This document shows, piece after piece, positions 36,053 to 37,201 of a stretch of 37,201 nt of DNA. The stretch comes from Promicromonospora citrea (lineage in GTDB: Bacteria > Actinomycetota > Actinomycetes > Actinomycetales > Cellulomonadaceae). Positions within the stretch are counted from its first letter, which is position 1; the number at the start of each line of letters is the position of its first letter. Location of the stretch: assembly GCF_013004695.1 (NCBI RefSeq), contig NZ_JABEMG010000034.1, positions 1 through 37,201 on the forward strand, read 5' to 3'. Both the position numbers and the translations under genes were made by a program. Below the pieces are notes generated by a model. That model made no database searches and was not told where the DNA came from. It saw nothing but the letters and a program-made list of their open reading frames with translations.

Positions 36053-36291
36053 GAACCCATCGTGAACCGGGCTGTGGCACGGCGCGAACGGGGGCGGAGC
36101 AGGCGGCCGACGAGGTCGATCCGGAGGTCTGAGGGCACCTCAGATGGGGCTGATGCACCGACAGGTGGCACCGGATGTGTGGATCGGCGTGTCGTCGATG
36201 CGGTGGTGGGGGACAGACGACTCGGTTGGGTAGACCCGAGCGTTGTCGGTGTACCGCGTGCTTCGGTCCCGGTCGCTGGCGACGTGGCGGG
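36053..36291. other. Gene-free island right-end region
   Basis: Between the lipoprotein start and the end repeat I see no supported gene. Both-strand reading frames here are Arg/Pro-rich shadows. The stretch probably holds the lipoprotein promoter (- strand), though no clear hexamers were found. Confidence 0.5.
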
Positions 36292-36355
36292 CTCTGGCCT
36301 GCGGTTCCGCGTGTGCGACGCTAGGATCAGTGACGATCCAGCAGGGTGTGCTTTC
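36292..36355 (+). repeat. Island end repeat, comM-proximal copy (A)
   Basis: The counterpart of 26244-26307 (53/64 identical). It includes TAGGAT at 36322-36327, a -10-like box directed toward comM fragment 3, and the inverted pair GGATC/GATCC (36324-36339). Against GAATC/GATTC in the other copy, one base pair has changed with its partner. GTG at 36346 gives a short open frame into comM fragment 3. The comM core GAGGCGC begins 12 bp after the repeat. Confidence 0.8.
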
Positions 36356-36366
36356 CATTGGGCGCT

Positions 36367-36972
36367 GAGGCGCCCGAGTTCCGGTCGGACGTGCTCGAGA
36401 CGCTGCGCCAGCCGCTGGAGCTCGGCGAGCTCGTGCTGCACCGCACCGGCGGCGCGGCGCGCTACCCCGCGCGGTTCCAGCTCGTCCTCGCCGCCAACCC
36501 CTGCCCGTGCGGCATGGCGGTCGGGAAGGGGCTGGAGTGCAGCTGCTCGCCGACCGTCCGCCGCCGGTACCTCGCGCGGTTGTCCGGACCGCTCCTCGAC
36601 CGGGTCGACGTGCAGGTCGAGGTCGAGCGCGTCGAGCGGGTCGATCGCTTCGAGGGCACCTCCGAGTCGACGGCCGACGTGGCGGCCCGGGTGCTGGCAG
36701 CACGCGAGGCCGCGCGCGGTCGGCTGACCGACACGCCCTGGTCGACGAACGCCGAGATGCCCGGTCGCTTCCTGCGTGAGCTGCTGCGGCCCCGCCGGTC
36801 GCTGTTCGGGCCCATCGAGAGGGCGATGACGGCGGGCACGCTCAGCCTGCGCGGCGTCGACCGCGTGCTGCGCATGGCCTGGACCGTCGCGGACCTCGCG
36901 GGCCGTGACGCGCCGACCAAGGGCGACGTGGGCAACGCCCTCCTCCTGCGCACGCGAGGCGACCATGGGTGA
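36367..36972 (+). pseudogene. comM: ComM fragment 3, Walker B to C-terminus
   Basis: This fragment starts EAPEFRSDVLETLRQPLELGEL, continuing the DEAPEF Walker B region, and runs through FQLVLAANPCPCGM, the Cys-rich CSCSPTVRRRYLARLSGPLLDR, and the C-terminal helical domain with LSLRGVDRVLRMAWTVADLAG. It is in frame with fragments 1 and 2. The codon count after removing both islands is 516 including the stop, the usual ComM length. The frame extends upstream to GTG 36346, in the island end repeat, so a truncated protein could in principle be made. Its TGA overlaps dprA. Confidence 0.93.
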
Positions 36973-37201
36973 GCCGCTCGTCGACCTGCCGCCGTCGGGC
37001 CTCGGGTTCGACGCCGCGGACCCGCTGCTCGCGCGCGCCGCCTGGAGCCGGCTCACCGAGCCCGGTGACCCCGTGGCCGGCGCCCTCGTGGGCAGCCTCG
37101 GGGCGGTGGACGCCCTGCGCTGGCTGCTCGACGCGGCCCGCGCCCCGCGCCAGGCGGAGACGACGCTGCACCGGATCGCGGGCGGGCGGCCGCTGGCGGT
37201 C
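36965..37201 (+). CDS. dprA: DNA-processing protein DprA, N-terminal part
   Basis: The frame opens at ATG 36965, eight bases inside the comM end, and runs off the window edge after 79 codons. The segment DPLLARAAWSRLTEPGDPVAGALVG matches the N-terminal SAM-like region of actinobacterial DprA, which loads RecA on incoming single-stranded DNA during transformation. The Rossmann core lies outside the window. Overlap with comM means its translation would normally be coupled to comM; the island end promoter may now drive it. Confidence 0.85.
   Translation, partial: MGEPLVDLPPSGLGFDAADPLLARAAWSRLTEPGDPVAGALVGSLGAVDALRWLLDAARAPRQAETTLHRIAGGRPLAV

Larger units (their letters stand above)
26336..36366. 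mobile_element. Distal unit of island 2 (defence cargo), boundaries inferred
   Basis: The segment between the two comM-like cores (26325-26336 and 36367-36378) ends on the right with the repeat at 36292-36355. It carries the Gabija-like operon, the 1239-residue protein and a lipoprotein. It is interpreted as an element stacked onto an earlier one at the same att-like site. The left boundary is inferred only from the core-like sequence. Confidence 0.45.
23628..36373. mobile_element. Island 2, inserted in the comM Walker B codons
   Basis: 12746 bp separate comM fragments 2 and 3, with GAGGCGC at both edges (23621-23627 and 36367-36373). It holds a broken small gene, an LRV-repeat protein, two lipoproteins, a Gabija-like operon and a 1239-residue protein. 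A duplicated end sequence (26244-26307 and 36292-36355) divides it into a proximal unit of about 2.7 kb and a distal unit of about 10 kb. No recombinase gene is visible. Confidence 0.83.

Noticed and set aside
36140-36703. - strand frame across the island end and comM fragment 3
   Set aside because: The composition is almost entirely Arg, Pro, Ala and Ser, and it is antisense to recognisable comM sequence.

Overview
The window is high-GC DNA from an actinobacterium. The order smc, ftsY, amtB, glnK, glnD, ffh, rpsP, khpA, rimM, trmD, rplS, lepB, rnhB, DUF2469, yraN, comM, dprA is typical of Micrococcales. A relative of Cellulomonadaceae or Promicromonosporaceae fits best, but this is a judgement from gene order and codon use, not a search result.

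1-16403 is chromosomal backbone, nearly all on the + strand. It opens with a suspicious in-frame join of a LivM (branched-chain amino acid permease) fragment to the C-terminal half of SMC. Next come a small membrane protein, ftsY, a nitrogen block (amtB-glnK-glnD, with a GlnD that lacks ACT domains), ffh, an amidohydrolase, the ribosomal/tRNA maturation cluster rpsP-khpA-rimM-trmD-rplS, and lepB-rnhB-DUF2469-yraN. It ends in comM, the competence-associated AAA+ helicase gene.

16404-36373 is accessory DNA inserted into comM. The gene is split into three pieces (15712-16403, 23363-23627, 36367-36972), broken at the codons for Walker A and Walker B. Removing the two insertions (6967 and 12746 bp) with one copy of the short repeats at their edges (CCGCCGGG and GAGGCGC) gives an uninterrupted 515-codon gene. 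dprA follows, overlapping the comM stop, and runs off the right edge.

Island 1 (16404-23370) carries a stand-alone OLD-family nuclease and a Russian-doll pair of insertion sequences. An IS5-like element bounded by CTAG repeats carries an alpha/beta-hydrolase passenger gene. Into its right end a second IS, bounded by perfect 18-bp inverted repeats and a TTA duplication, has inserted, carrying an MFS drug-efflux passenger. A small 90-codon gene on the - strand completes the island.

Island 2 (23628-36373) looks like two elements stacked at one site. A 64-bp sequence ending at the comM junction (36292-36355) recurs inside the island (26244-26307) at 53/64 identity, each copy followed by a comM-like core. 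The first unit carries a broken small gene, a leucine-rich-repeat-variant protein and a lipoprotein. The second carries a Gabija-like operon (unknown gene, OLD-type GajA-like nuclease, UvrD-type GajB-like helicase), a 1239-residue protein with a possible nuclease-like N-terminus, and a lipoprotein. No integrase or other site-specific recombinase is visible in either island. The window therefore shows a defence-gene hotspot in comM, filled by elements whose mobility mechanism is not apparent.
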